In this document: one piece after another, positions 1 through 8,229 of the stretch
How positions within the stretch are numbered: the stretch's first letter is position 1
Layout: the number at the start of each line of letters is the position of its first letter
From: Aminobacterium sp. MB27-C1
GTDB taxonomy: Bacteria; Synergistota; Synergistia; Synergistales; Aminobacteriaceae
Reading direction: 5' to 3'
NCBI RefSeq assembly: GCF_030908405.1
Contig: NZ_CP133089.1
Coordinates: 248,001 to 312,000 of the forward strand
Length of the DNA: 64,000 bases
Program-made: the position numbers and the translations under genes
Notes under the pieces: generated by a model
What the model was told of the DNA's origin: nothing
Databases searched by the model: none
The model's input: only the letters and a program-made list of their open reading frames with translations

Positions 1-14
1 ATCTTTCTTCTCAT
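1..14 (-). CDS. Start of a gene running off the left edge
   Basis: Only an ATG and about four codons (M-R-R-K) are inside the window. An AAGGGGTGA ribosome-binding site lies about 8-10 bases upstream. The gene follows the TRAP large-permease gene on the same strand after a 66-base gap, so it may belong to the same operon. The product cannot be told; a TRAP solute-binding protein would fit the context, but that is a guess. Confidence 0.35.
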
Positions 15-80
15 AAATAATTCACCCCTTTTTAAAATCAGCGCTTAATAACGCTGTCTTGATGCCATATTTGTTTCCAA

Positions 81-1367
81 CTAGTTCATCAACACATTAG
101 GTATGAACATAACCAACTGTGGGAAGAAAATAAACAAAATAAGAGCCACAATCTCTGCTATGAGGAACGGTAAAATAGACCGAACGAGTTCCTCGAATTT
201 GACGTTAGCAACTCCACATGCCACGTATAAAACTGTTCCTACTGGAGGTGTTATGAGCCCCAGCCCGAGGTTGATAGACATAATGACTCCGAAGTAAACA
301 GGGTCAATTCCCACAGACTCCATAACGGGAAGAAGAATAGGAGCCAAAATGAGCATGGCTGGAGTAAGATCCATAACGAATCCGACAAGGAAAAGCAAGA
401 TATTAGCAATGATCAAAACGCCAAGCCGAGCATCTGTTATTGAGCGTATAAGCTCTGCAAGGGCGAAAGGAACACGTGCTCTTGTAAGGAGCCAGGCGGT
501 TGCCATGGCCATTCCGCAGAGGAAGAGAACAATGGCTGTTGTCTTGGCAGTGTTCAAAAATATATCAGGAAGATCGCGGAATGTGATTTCTTTGTAGACA
601 AATAAGCCAAGAATGAGGGCTACGAAGGCAGAAACTGCTCCTGCTTCAGTAGCTGTGAATATACCTCCGAGTATGCCTCCAACGACGATAACAGGAATGG
701 AAAGAGCAAGCCAAGCTCCTTTAAAGGTTTGAGCAACCCTTTTAATATTAAACTTATGGCTGCTTCCTTTCATTTTCCCATAGCCATGCTTTTTGGTTAG
801 GAACCAGGTCGTGACCATGAGCGAAAGGCCCACTATGATTCCTGGTATGATTCCTCCAAGGAAAATACGAGCTATAGATGTGTTTGTAACGATCCCAAAG
901 AGAATAAAGGGGATGCTCGGAGGAATAATAATGCCGATTACAGATGCAGAAGCTGTAACAGCAGCGGCAAAAGAAGGAGGATAGCCTTCCTCTTTCATCG
1001 GGGGAACAAGAAGTCCGCCTATGGCTGCTGCTTCTGCTACGGCAGATCCGGAAATACCTCCAAAGAACATGCTGCTTAAAATGGCGACATGTCCTAACCC
1101 TCCGGTTATATGACCCACCAGAGAGTCTGCAAAGTCAACAAGACGTTTAGCGATGCCACCTCTGTTCATGACTTCTCCTACAAACATAAAAAAGGGTATA
1201 GCTAGAAGTGGAAAGCTGTTCATTCCAGAAATAATTTTGGCTGGGAGTACCATGAAAGGAATATTCATAACATGGAGCATAGCAATATTAGCAAGGCCCA
1301 AGCAGAAAACAATAGGTAACCCGAAAATAATAAAGAAGAAAAGGATTCCTAAGAATAACCAAAGCAT
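81..1367 (-). CDS. dctM: TRAP transporter large permease (DctM family)
   Basis: This is the large membrane subunit of a tripartite ATP-independent periplasmic transporter, which imports carboxylates with a sodium gradient. The 428-residue protein is almost wholly hydrophobic, with about 12 membrane segments. It shows DctM-family blocks: SGSAVAEAAAIG near residue 107, PPSIPFILFG near 148 and a late GLITPPVG near 372. Length is typical. Its ATG overlaps the stop of the small-permease gene by one base (TAATG), so the two are probably translationally coupled. The Ldh and LarA genes just upstream suggest a hydroxycarboxylate substrate, but specificity cannot be read from the permease. No binding protein is visible; it may lie off the left edge. 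Confidence 0.93.
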   Translation of the reverse strand: MLWLFLGILFFFIIFGLPIVFCLGLANIAMLHVMNIPFMVLPAKIISGMNSFPLLAIPFFMFVGEVMNRGGIAKRLVDFADSLVGHITGGLGHVAILSSMFFGGISGSAVAEAAAIGGLLVPPMKEEGYPPSFAAAVTASASVIGIIIPPSIPFILFGIVTNTSIARIFLGGIIPGIIVGLSLMVTTWFLTKKHGYGKMKGSSHKFNIKRVAQTFKGAWLALSIPVIVVGGILGGIFTATEAGAVSAFVALILGLFVYKEITFRDLPDIFLNTAKTTAIVLFLCGMAMATAWLLTRARVPFALAELIRSITDARLGVLIIANILLFLVGFVMDLTPAMLILAPILLPVMESVGIDPVYFGVIMSINLGLGLITPPVGTVLYVACGVANVKFEELVRSILPFLIAEIVALILFIFFPQLVMFIPNVLMN

Positions 1368-1855
1368 TAGGCTTCACTCCTTTTCCAGCCAAGTAGCAAT
1401 GCAAGATGCTCATATATCTTGCAAATATTGATAATGAGCATCATGAATGCGCTGACAGGAGCGATGATGTAAACCCACTTCATGGGAATGTAGAGTGCTG
1501 GAGAAAGGTTTGTAGCTGAATTTGCCACGATAAGACCATAGCGAAGAAGAATAACGATAACCAGAAGAATGAAGAAATCGGCAGCAAGGCGAATAAAACG
1601 TTTGATAGTTGGAGAAGGAATACGATCTACAACGAAATCCAATCCGATATGTTCGTTATATCCATAAGCAAGAACAGCTCCAAGAAACGAAACCCAGATA
1701 AAAATAAAACGAGAAAGTTCATCTGCCCAACTGAGGGAGCTGTTAAGAACGTAACGACAAAAAACATTAACTCCTACTATAATGAAAAGAGAAAGGGTAA
1801 GAATGATGAGAAAAGCTTTATAAGCTTTTAGTAGCGTTTGAAATATCTTTTGCAC
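1367..1855 (-). CDS. dctQ: TRAP transporter small permease (DctQ family)
   Basis: This is the small four-helix membrane subunit that pairs with DctM. The 162-residue protein has four hydrophobic segments and the family signature around LSWADELSRFIFIWVSFLG near residues 40-58. The start is GTG, supported by a GGAGGG box six bases upstream. It lies 12 bases after larA and overlaps dctM, giving an apparent ldh-larA-dctQ-dctM operon. DctQ sequences diverge quickly, so the family call is firm but the substrate is unknown. Confidence 0.9.
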   Translation of the reverse strand: MQKIFQTLLKAYKAFLIILTLSLFIIVGVNVFCRYVLNSSLSWADELSRFIFIWVSFLGAVLAYGYNEHIGLDFVVDRIPSPTIKRFIRLAADFFILLVIVILLRYGLIVANSATNLSPALYIPMKWVYIIAPVSAFMMLIINICKIYEHLALLLGWKRSEA

Positions 1856-1867
1856 AGGTTGCCCTCC

Positions 1868-3145
1868 TTAATCATCAAGTAAGGGGAGGATATCTCCGCC
1901 ATTTTTCAGAACAACAACACTAGCATCTTTCCCTTTCAGTTCAAAAGCCATATCTAATGCTTTTTGTGCTGAAGGAGCCCACATAAATCCTATCTTTTCT
2001 GCAGTTTCTTTATCTATTCCATCAGAAACGAGTATTCCTCGTCCCTTGTCTCTGATTACTCGCCCTACATGAGAAATATGAGCTGCCATTGTCAGGTCGG
2101 TTATTTCGCCTTCATCTACTTTTTTCTTAATTTCTTCGAAAGGGAGATACCCTATTTCGAGAAGCTCGGGATGTCCTTGAGCTACACCGTCGGGACACGG
2201 AGTAACAAGAATGAGAATGCCATCTTTTTTGAGAGCGAGGTCTCCAGAATAAATACCTTTTGCGGCTTGCCAGAGTTCTGCATCGGCAGGAAAAGATTCT
2301 ACAATAACAATATCTGCAAGACAAGGGAGAGATGCCCCAAAAATTTCTTTCGATGAGCTGCAGCCCGCTCTGTGTGCTTCTATGGGATCTCCGGCGACAC
2401 AGCGATATATTTCTTCATTACCATCAAGAACCACATTGACGATATATTTTAATCCGGCGGCGAGTCCCACGGCGTTCATTTCACGGCGAACAGGCGTGTC
2501 GATTTTCCCTATAAAGTCTTTCCCGTCATATAGAGCGCTTACCCAGTGGGTTTGCCCTGTAGTAATGCCTCCCGAAACGCCAGGTTGTACTATTTTTGCT
2601 CCTCCTGAGAAACCAACGACGCGGTGAGGAGTGATATGACCAACACCTATAACAAAATCAGCTTCTAAAAGAGCTTTATTCACCCATATTTCTGTTCCAT
2701 TTTCTGTAGGAGGAAGCTCGACAAGTTGATCGGGATCATTCCAACAGTGTTGCGATATTGTATATTTATCAAGGATATTACTTCCAAATTTCTTCTCAAG
2801 TTCTTCCTGAGTCATAGGGCGGTGAGTTCCCAGGGCCACCATAATAGAAATGTCTTCAGGTGCAACTCCCGCTTTTTGAAGTCTTTTCATAACTTCAGGA
2901 AGAATAATGTGTGCAGGTGTATTGCGCGTATTGTCGTCGGCAAGAATAAGCACTTTCTGTCCACTTTTTACGCACTCTTCCAGCCTAGGGGCACCGACAG
3001 GAGCGTTGAGACCTGCGTTGATAGCCTCGATATCATCTTTGAAGGGCTTCGGTGGGCAAGCAGGGCTTAGCACAGCTACAAGATTTTTTTCAGGAATCGA
3101 AACACCTTCGTAATCGGGGTAGGAAAAAGAGATAGTAGTATTCAT
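1868..3145 (-). CDS. larA: LarA-family nickel-pincer racemase/epimerase
   Basis: LarA enzymes interconvert the stereoisomers of lactate or related 2-hydroxy acids using a nickel-pincer nucleotide cofactor. The 425-residue length is typical. Key residues are visible: the His in GTHRPMT (about residue 107), the pair in HITPHRV (about 171-175), and the lysine in GFSGGAK that in characterised LarA bonds to the cofactor. The gene lies four bases after an Ldh-family dehydrogenase gene and upstream of a TRAP transporter. This suggests import of a 2-hydroxy acid, isomer conversion and oxidation. The cofactor genes larB, larC and larE are not here, so cofactor must come from elsewhere. Many LarA homologs act on substrates other than lactate, so the substrate remains open. 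Confidence 0.85.
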   Translation of the reverse strand: MNTTISFSYPDYEGVSIPEKNLVAVLSPACPPKPFKDDIEAINAGLNAPVGAPRLEECVKSGQKVLILADDNTRNTPAHIILPEVMKRLQKAGVAPEDISIMVALGTHRPMTQEELEKKFGSNILDKYTISQHCWNDPDQLVELPPTENGTEIWVNKALLEADFVIGVGHITPHRVVGFSGGAKIVQPGVSGGITTGQTHWVSALYDGKDFIGKIDTPVRREMNAVGLAAGLKYIVNVVLDGNEEIYRCVAGDPIEAHRAGCSSSKEIFGASLPCLADIVIVESFPADAELWQAAKGIYSGDLALKKDGILILVTPCPDGVAQGHPELLEIGYLPFEEIKKKVDEGEITDLTMAAHISHVGRVIRDKGRGILVSDGIDKETAEKIGFMWAPSAQKALDMAFELKGKDASVVVLKNGGDILPLLDD

Positions 3146-3149
3146 GGCT

Positions 3150-4241
3150 CTACCATTCTTTTAAAGGAGAAAGACCAAACTCTTGGGCGAAGTTTTCAAG
3201 CATTGATAATGTCGCATCATCGAGTTCTACTCCCTTTTCAAGGGCCATCTTTCGTCGAGCTGCTTCTTTTTGACCGTGAGTATATACTCGTTCTTCATCT
3301 TTTAGTGGAGTGCTTGTGCGAAGAGCCCGAAGTATATCTCCTACATATGTTTTTATTGGAGCGGCATCACCGAATAAATCAAGTCTGAAAGCGGAGAAGA
3401 AGTGACTTACATTGGCATCAGGAGTTTGAAATACATCTCGGGTCCAGCTTCCCATTGAAAGAGGAGCACAGAGAAGTTCAACAAGAAGGCCCATTCCGTA
3501 TCCCTTATGTCCACCCATTTCTTCTTTTGATCCACCTAAATAAACTTGTCCGCCAAGTTCTCTTGTAGGATCTGCTAAAAGATCTGTTGCTGCTTGGGCT
3601 CCCGTAATAGGCATTCCTTCTTCATCAATAACCCAACCTTCAGGAAGTTTCTTATTACGTCTCTTGTATACCCCTAACTTGCCTCTAGCTGCGGTTGTTG
3701 TAGCCATGTCAAGAAGGAAAGGATCTTCTTCATCTGATGGAATAGCTACAGCTATTGGGTTTGTTCCGAGCATACGCTGGCGTCCTAGTGCAGGGACAGC
3801 ACAGCGGATTGTATTGGTAAAAGCGCTGCCTACAAAACCTTCTTTAGCGGCCATTTCTGCCCATAGTCCTGCCATCCCAAAATGGTTGGAGTTTCGTACT
3901 GCAACATAACATGTTCCGTTTTTACGAGTTTTTTCTAGGCAAATTTCCATTGCAAATTGGGATATATGCGATCCAATTCCGTAGTGTCCGTCTATAACAG
4001 CAGATATTGGGGTTTCGAAAACTATTTCAGGATCCGCTTCAGGGCGAACGTGTCCGCTTTTCAATTCGTTTCTATAAACCTTCAATCGGGTAACTCCGTG
4101 GGATGAAACTCCTCTCGCATCAGCCTCTGCAAGCACTTTTGCCGTTATTTCTGCTTTATGCTGAGGATAGCCTATTTCTTTGAGCACCTCTGCAGCAAAA
4201 TCAACTAATGCACGATAATCAACACGTCTATATGTAGACAT
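3150..4241 (-). CDS. Malate/L-lactate dehydrogenase family (LDH2/Ldh) oxidoreductase
   Basis: This family of NAD(P)-dependent 2-hydroxyacid dehydrogenases (malate, L-lactate, ureidoglycolate, sulfolactate) is unrelated to classical LDH. The 363 residues are typical. Landmarks are SSHGVTRL (about 46), VRNSNHFGMAG (about 120) with the conserved His, LGTNPIA (about 158), LLDMATT (about 177) and GHKGYGMGLLVELL (about 245). An ATG with a GAGGTG box about ten bases upstream sets the start. It is the first gene of the apparent operon with larA and the TRAP permeases, so it probably oxidises the imported or isomerised hydroxy acid. The exact substrate is not determinable from sequence. Confidence 0.87.
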   Translation of the reverse strand: MSTYRRVDYRALVDFAAEVLKEIGYPQHKAEITAKVLAEADARGVSSHGVTRLKVYRNELKSGHVRPEADPEIVFETPISAVIDGHYGIGSHISQFAMEICLEKTRKNGTCYVAVRNSNHFGMAGLWAEMAAKEGFVGSAFTNTIRCAVPALGRQRMLGTNPIAVAIPSDEEDPFLLDMATTTAARGKLGVYKRRNKKLPEGWVIDEEGMPITGAQAATDLLADPTRELGGQVYLGGSKEEMGGHKGYGMGLLVELLCAPLSMGSWTRDVFQTPDANVSHFFSAFRLDLFGDAAPIKTYVGDILRALRTSTPLKDEERVYTHGQKEAARRKMALEKGVELDDATLSMLENFAQEFGLSPLKEW

Positions 4242-4667
4242 AATTTGAAGACACCTCTTCTTTCTATGAAATCTTTTCTCTCGTATCTGTAGTAGAAAAT
4301 GGGGAATTGATAATAGTTATATAAGAGAAAAAGCAAGACGAAGTCAAGGATTTTTATCCGCAATGTGAACCGACGGTTCGTATTTTGAATAATTGTATCC
4401 CTCGAAGGGTTTTTTAATGTTGTTTATAGTAAAAAATAAATAAAATTTTCAAATAAAACAAATAAAGCCTATTTTAGTATTACAATATAAACAAGTTTTT
4501 GGTTTGTTTTATTTTTTTGAATTATAGAATGTGATTTAAAAAATAGTATTCATTGGTTAAGTGTGCAAAACATGATGAGTGATGGGAAGCCAAGCTTTCC
4601 TGTTTTTTGCAGGCGCTAGAGTGAAGGTTTTTATAAAAAATGTCACGATACACAAGGAGGTCTTTAT
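4242..4667. other. 426-base divergent intergenic region, no gene seen
   Basis: This AT-rich gap separates the minus-strand hydroxy-acid operon from the plus-strand M20 gene, so it should carry promoters for both. I found no open frame with a ribosome-binding site. It holds a short dyad, GAACC-GAC-GGTTC, at 4367-4379, and long A/T tracts around 4430-4550. A segment just upstream of the M20 gene (about 4560-4640) has several short complementary stretches and might form a structured leader, but it matches no riboswitch I recognise. Confidence 0.6.
4367..4379. promoter_or_regulatory. Possible operator dyad
   Basis: The sequence reads GAACC, three spacer bases, GGTTC: a perfect 5+5 inverted repeat about 130 bases upstream of the Ldh start. 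A dimeric repressor or activator could bind here. Such short dyads also arise by chance, and no regulator gene is adjacent. Confidence 0.25.
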
Positions 4668-5870
4668 ATGGATATGGAAGGCATTAAGAAACTTGCACGA
4701 GAAGCGGAATCTGACGTTGTGGCTTTAAGACATCATTTTCATGCCCATCCGGAACTTTCATGGAAAGAAGTCCAGACGACTCAAAAAATAGTAGAAACGT
4801 TGAAGAGTTATGGTTTTAAGGAAGAAGATTTGCGAGTAGGTTTTGGAGGAACTTCTTCGGGAGTAATTGCAGACATCAATAAAGATGTTGATGGGCCGTG
4901 CATTGCATTACGTGGTGACATAGACGCTCTCCCCATCGTTGAGGAAAATGACGTTTCTTATAAGTCACAAAATGAAGGTGTTATGCATGCATGTGGTCAT
5001 GATGCTCATAATGCTCTTTTGCTTGGGGCTGCAAAAGTATTAATGTCGATGAAAGATGAATTGCCAGGTCATGTTCGTCTTCTTTTTCAGCCTGCGGAAG
5101 AGCACGGCATAAAAGCTGGAGCGAATATAATGATTAAAGAGGGAGCTCTTGAAGGCGTAGATGCTATTTATGGTCAGCATGTATGGGCGTCTGTTCCTTC
5201 TGGGAAAATCCAATATAAGATTGGTCCTTTTATGGCCTCTGCTGATGGTTTTGAGCTTAAAATTCAGGGCAAGGGGGGGCATGGTTCAGCCCCGCAATAT
5301 TCTGTTGATCCTACAATAGCTGCTGCTAACTTTGTCTTCAATCTTCAAACGATTATCAGTCGTGAAATAGATCCTCAGGATACAGTTGTAATGAGTATTG
5401 GGAAGCTGCAAGCAGGAAGCGCTTTCAATATTATTCCGGATAAAGTGGGAATCAATGGCACTATTCGAACTTTTAATCCAGAAGTACGGAATAGTTTGCC
5501 AGATAGAATGCAGAGAATCGTTGATGGCCTTTGCACAATGACAAGATGTACTGCTGATTTTGAATATCAGAAGATGATTCCTACTACTATCAATGATGAA
5601 GAAGTGGAATTGATAGCAAAAGATGTAGCTGAAGATATATTTGGTGCTGATAATGTGGAAGAAAGTCCATTGATTATGGGAGGAGAAGACTTCGCTTTTT
5701 ATCAGGAAAAAATTCCTGGTGGCTTCTGTTTTGTAGGAATAGGCAATCCGGATAAAGGAACAGATAATCCTCATCATTCGCCTCATTTCAACGTTGATGA
5801 TGAAGTTCTTTGGAAAGGTGTGGCAACGTACGCAGGTGTGGCCTGGAAATATCTTGTAAGCCACAAATAG
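4668..5870 (+). CDS. M20D-family amidohydrolase (N-acyl-amino-acid / hippurate-type)
   Basis: This is a cytoplasmic metallo-hydrolase that removes acyl groups from N-acyl amino acids or opens related amides. The 400-residue length is typical of the HipO/aminoacylase-like M20D group. Metal-binding signatures are present: MHACGHDAHN (about 107-116), with the Cys and His of the M20D site, PAEEHG (about 144), a QHVW block (about 169) and the C-terminal HHSPHFNVDD (about 376). AAGGAGG seven bases before the ATG fixes the start. It stands alone, followed by a strong terminator at 5881-5932, so it appears monocistronic. No signal peptide is seen. Confidence 0.9.
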   Translation: MDMEGIKKLAREAESDVVALRHHFHAHPELSWKEVQTTQKIVETLKSYGFKEEDLRVGFGGTSSGVIADINKDVDGPCIALRGDIDALPIVEENDVSYKSQNEGVMHACGHDAHNALLLGAAKVLMSMKDELPGHVRLLFQPAEEHGIKAGANIMIKEGALEGVDAIYGQHVWASVPSGKIQYKIGPFMASADGFELKIQGKGGHGSAPQYSVDPTIAAANFVFNLQTIISREIDPQDTVVMSIGKLQAGSAFNIIPDKVGINGTIRTFNPEVRNSLPDRMQRIVDGLCTMTRCTADFEYQKMIPTTINDEEVELIAKDVAEDIFGADNVEESPLIMGGEDFAFYQEKIPGGFCFVGIGNPDKGTDNPHHSPHFNVDDEVLWKGVATYAGVAWKYLVSHK

Positions 5871-5880
5871 TAAAATCGAG

Positions 5881-5932
5881 ATATCGGGTCTTTTTATTTT
5901 GGAGTAGAATAAAAAGACCCGATATTTTTTAT
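5881..5932 (+). terminator. Rho-independent terminator after the M20 gene
   Basis: A perfect 18-base stem (5881-5898 with 5908-5925) containing GGGTC/GACCC is followed by a T run. It ends the M20 transcript and separates it from the SDR gene, whose ribosome-binding site starts about 15 bases later. Confidence 0.9.
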
Positions 5933-5952
5933 TAAATTGAGGAGGAAAGAAA

Positions 5953-6720
5953 TTGGTCCAGTCTTTTTTCGATATAAAAGGGAAAAGAGCCCTGGTAACA
6001 GGCTCGACTCGTGGAATTGGAAGATCTTTGGCGGAGGGACTGGCTCAAGCGGGAGCGTTAGTTTTTATTAATGGTCGTTCTCAAGATTCTGTAGACAGAG
6101 TATGTCGAGATTTTTGTCGAGAAGGGTATCAAGCAAGTGGAAAAGCTTTCGATATTTGTGATTCAAAAAGCGTTACACAGGCTATACATGGAATTAAAGA
6201 GGAGTACGGTTCTATAGATATACTCGTTAATAATGCGGGAATAATGAAAAGAGAGCCTTTACTTTCTATGCCAGAAGCAATGTGGCAAAGTGTTATTCAG
6301 ACTAATCTGACGAGTGCTTTTCTTGTTGGGAAAGAAGTGGCGTCTCTTATGGCCCAAAATGAAGGGGGCAAAATTATCAATATTTGCTCTTTGATGAGTG
6401 AAGTAGGACGAGTTTCTACAGGGGCTTATGCAGCAGCAAAGGGCGGTCTTAAAATGTTGACCAAGGCTATGGCGACAGAGTGGGCTTCTTATGACATACA
6501 AGTGAATGGTATTGGGCCAGGATATATTCTTACAGAAATGACTCAACCTTTGTCGGAAGACATGAATTTTGATGCATGGCTTAAGAAGAGGACCCCAGCC
6601 CGTCGATGGGGTAAACCTTCTGATTTAATTGGAAGTTTGCTTTTTTTGGCCTCTCCCGCTTCTAATTTTGTTAACGGACAGATTATATACGTTGATGGAG
6701 GAATTCTCGCGTCCTTATAA
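5953..6720 (+). CDS. Short-chain dehydrogenase/reductase (SDR)
   Basis: This is an NAD(P)-dependent classical SDR, 255 residues. It shows the cofactor motif TGSTRGIG (about 16-23), NNAG (about 94), the catalytic Ser in ICSLMSE (about 147) and YAAAK (about 161). The start is TTG with GGAGGAAAG upstream; no ATG lies near the expected N-terminus. The C-terminus ends in the usual VDGG motif. It resembles gluconate 5-dehydrogenase and 3-ketoacyl-ACP reductase types, and sequence alone does not decide the substrate. A strong terminator precedes it, so it needs its own promoter or read-through. Confidence 0.88.
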   Translation: MVQSFFDIKGKRALVTGSTRGIGRSLAEGLAQAGALVFINGRSQDSVDRVCRDFCREGYQASGKAFDICDSKSVTQAIHGIKEEYGSIDILVNNAGIMKREPLLSMPEAMWQSVIQTNLTSAFLVGKEVASLMAQNEGGKIINICSLMSEVGRVSTGAYAAAKGGLKMLTKAMATEWASYDIQVNGIGPGYILTEMTQPLSEDMNFDAWLKKRTPARRWGKPSDLIGSLLFLASPASNFVNGQIIYVDGGILASL

Positions 6721-6725
6721 TTGCT

Positions 6726-6884
6726 TTATTTGTGGCGTTCTACCATCATACGAATAAGAAGGGTATCACTCCATTCCCTGCCAGGATGGGTATATTTATC
6801 GATGACAATAACGAGAGAAAGAGCCAAAATAATAACCGTGAATAGAATAATGAATTGTCCCAGAAGGGACGGCTTTTTCTTCAT
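6726..6884 (-). CDS. Small single-span membrane protein, 52 aa, unknown function
   Basis: A 52-codon frame runs opposite to both neighbours in the gap between the SDR and CCA genes. It begins ATG with an AGGTG box eight bases upstream (6893-6897). It encodes a basic start (MKKKPS), one hydrophobic segment of about 20 residues (about 10-28) and a charged tail ending VERHK. A minus-strand TATAAT at 6935-6940 could serve as -10 element. The layout (positive N-terminus, one span, charged C-terminus) is typical of real small membrane proteins. I recognise no family. Chance cannot be excluded at this length. Confidence 0.55.
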   Translation of the reverse strand: MKKKPSLLGQFIILFTVIILALSLVIVIDKYTHPGREWSDTLLIRMMVERHK

Positions 6885-6967
6885 TTATTATCACCTACTT
6901 TCGATTTGATTTTCTTTTCTTCCTATTTCATATTATTATACAATAATAAATGGAAGGGGGGATTAAG

Positions 6968-8197
6968 GTGTCTTTACATAGTGCCCTAAGTCTTATTCGT
7001 TTTTTTGAAGAGGAAGGTGTACGTGCGTGGATTGTAGGCGGTGCTGTTCGTGATTCTTTGGTAGGCCGTTCACTTTCTGATGTAGATGTTGCTGTTGGGT
7101 GTAGTGGGAAAGAAATAAAAAGTTTTTTCCCTAAAGCGCCGGAGATAGGCAAAGATAGTAAAAAAACGTTTGTCGTTTTTTTTGATGGTGAAGTTTTCGA
7201 TGTGTTCCCTCTATACAATAAACCTCTTGAAGAAGACCTTGCTCGACGCGATTTTACTGTTAATGCTATGGCACTAGATAGTAAAGGAAAGATTTATGAT
7301 CCCTTCGATGGTTTTTCAGATTTAAGAAGAGGAATCTTGCGTTTTAACGGCAATCCTATTCATCGCCTGAAAGATGACCCCATACGAGCTCTTCGTTTGT
7401 GCCGATTTGCTTCTGCCCTTGATTTAAGAATAGACGAGGATTCCGCTCGAGCTGTAAAAAATTTTTCTTCTCATATACCCCATGTTTCATCTGAACGTAT
7501 TGGACATGAGGTTTTAAAGGCTTTTGAAGGAGACGCTCTTCTCTTTTTCCGTTTTGTAAGAAGCCATAACCTTATGATGCCATTTTTCCCTTTTTTACAA
7601 AAACTTTCAGGACAACGTGTTGAAAGTACGAGTTCCTATGAGGGGGATAGCCTTCTGCACTCCTTTCTCTCTCTGCAGGCAGCTCAAAATTCACGCAAAG
7701 ATATGGCTGTTCAAACTGCTGCTTTCTTTCAGCATGTAGATTCTGGTTTTATTAACGAGTTGCTTGTTGATTGGTCGTGGCCTTCTTTTCTCAGGGGGGA
7801 AATTGTTACATTAATTAAAAATCTGCCGTTTTTTTTAGAACCACTATCTGACGATAGAGCCGTTTCTATGTTCGATGCTTTAGGAGATAGCGTGGTAAAT
7901 AAGCTTTTTGATCTCTCTTTTGCATCACTCATGGCATCGGGTGAGTCTACCGATTCGTGGCGTGAAAATATGCTTCTTTATTACCGTACAATTTTAAGAT
8001 TGAAATGTGTAGATTTTCTTCCCAACGGAGAAGATTTAAAGAAAATGCTTGCTATAGAAGAAGGACCTTTGATTGGTTTTTTAAAGACAGGACTTAGGCA
8101 AGCTGCTGCCAAAGGTGAGATTGAAAATAAAGAAGAGGCGGAAGAGTGGCTTTGGAAAAATGCCCCGGACAGAAATAAAAATATTGCTGAAGAGTAG
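6968..8197 (+). CDS. cca: CCA-adding / poly(A) polymerase family tRNA nucleotidyltransferase
   Basis: This class II nucleotidyltransferase builds or repairs the 3' CCA (or only the A) of tRNA. The N-terminal head has VGGAVRDSLVG and the catalytic DVDVAV, followed by the flexible-loop RRDFTVNAMAL and the ERIGHEVLKAF region. I place the start at GTG 6968, because the in-frame ATG at 6950 would overlap the GGAAGGGGGG ribosome-binding site. This gives 409 residues. There is no obvious C-terminal HD domain. Some bacteria split CC- and A-addition between two such proteins, so this could be either activity. The gene is isolated on the plus strand. Confidence 0.85.
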   Translation: MSLHSALSLIRFFEEEGVRAWIVGGAVRDSLVGRSLSDVDVAVGCSGKEIKSFFPKAPEIGKDSKKTFVVFFDGEVFDVFPLYNKPLEEDLARRDFTVNAMALDSKGKIYDPFDGFSDLRRGILRFNGNPIHRLKDDPIRALRLCRFASALDLRIDEDSARAVKNFSSHIPHVSSERIGHEVLKAFEGDALLFFRFVRSHNLMMPFFPFLQKLSGQRVESTSSYEGDSLLHSFLSLQAAQNSRKDMAVQTAAFFQHVDSGFINELLVDWSWPSFLRGEIVTLIKNLPFFLEPLSDDRAVSMFDALGDSVVNKLFDLSFASLMASGESTDSWRENMLLYYRTILRLKCVDFLPNGEDLKKMLAIEEGPLIGFLKTGLRQAAAKGEIENKEEAEEWLWKNAPDRNKNIAEE

Positions 8198-8229
8198 CGT
8201 CTTTCTGCCCGGGTCTTACGATGATGAAA

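Noticed and set aside
4560-4667. Possible riboswitch upstream of the M20 gene
   Set aside because: Short complementary stretches exist, but I could not match any known riboswitch core; noted only as a possible structured leader.
8162-8215. Possible terminator between the CCA and M42 genes
   Set aside because: CCCCGGACAGAAA and TTTCTGCCCGGG are only imperfectly complementary, the loop is long and part lies in coding sequence.
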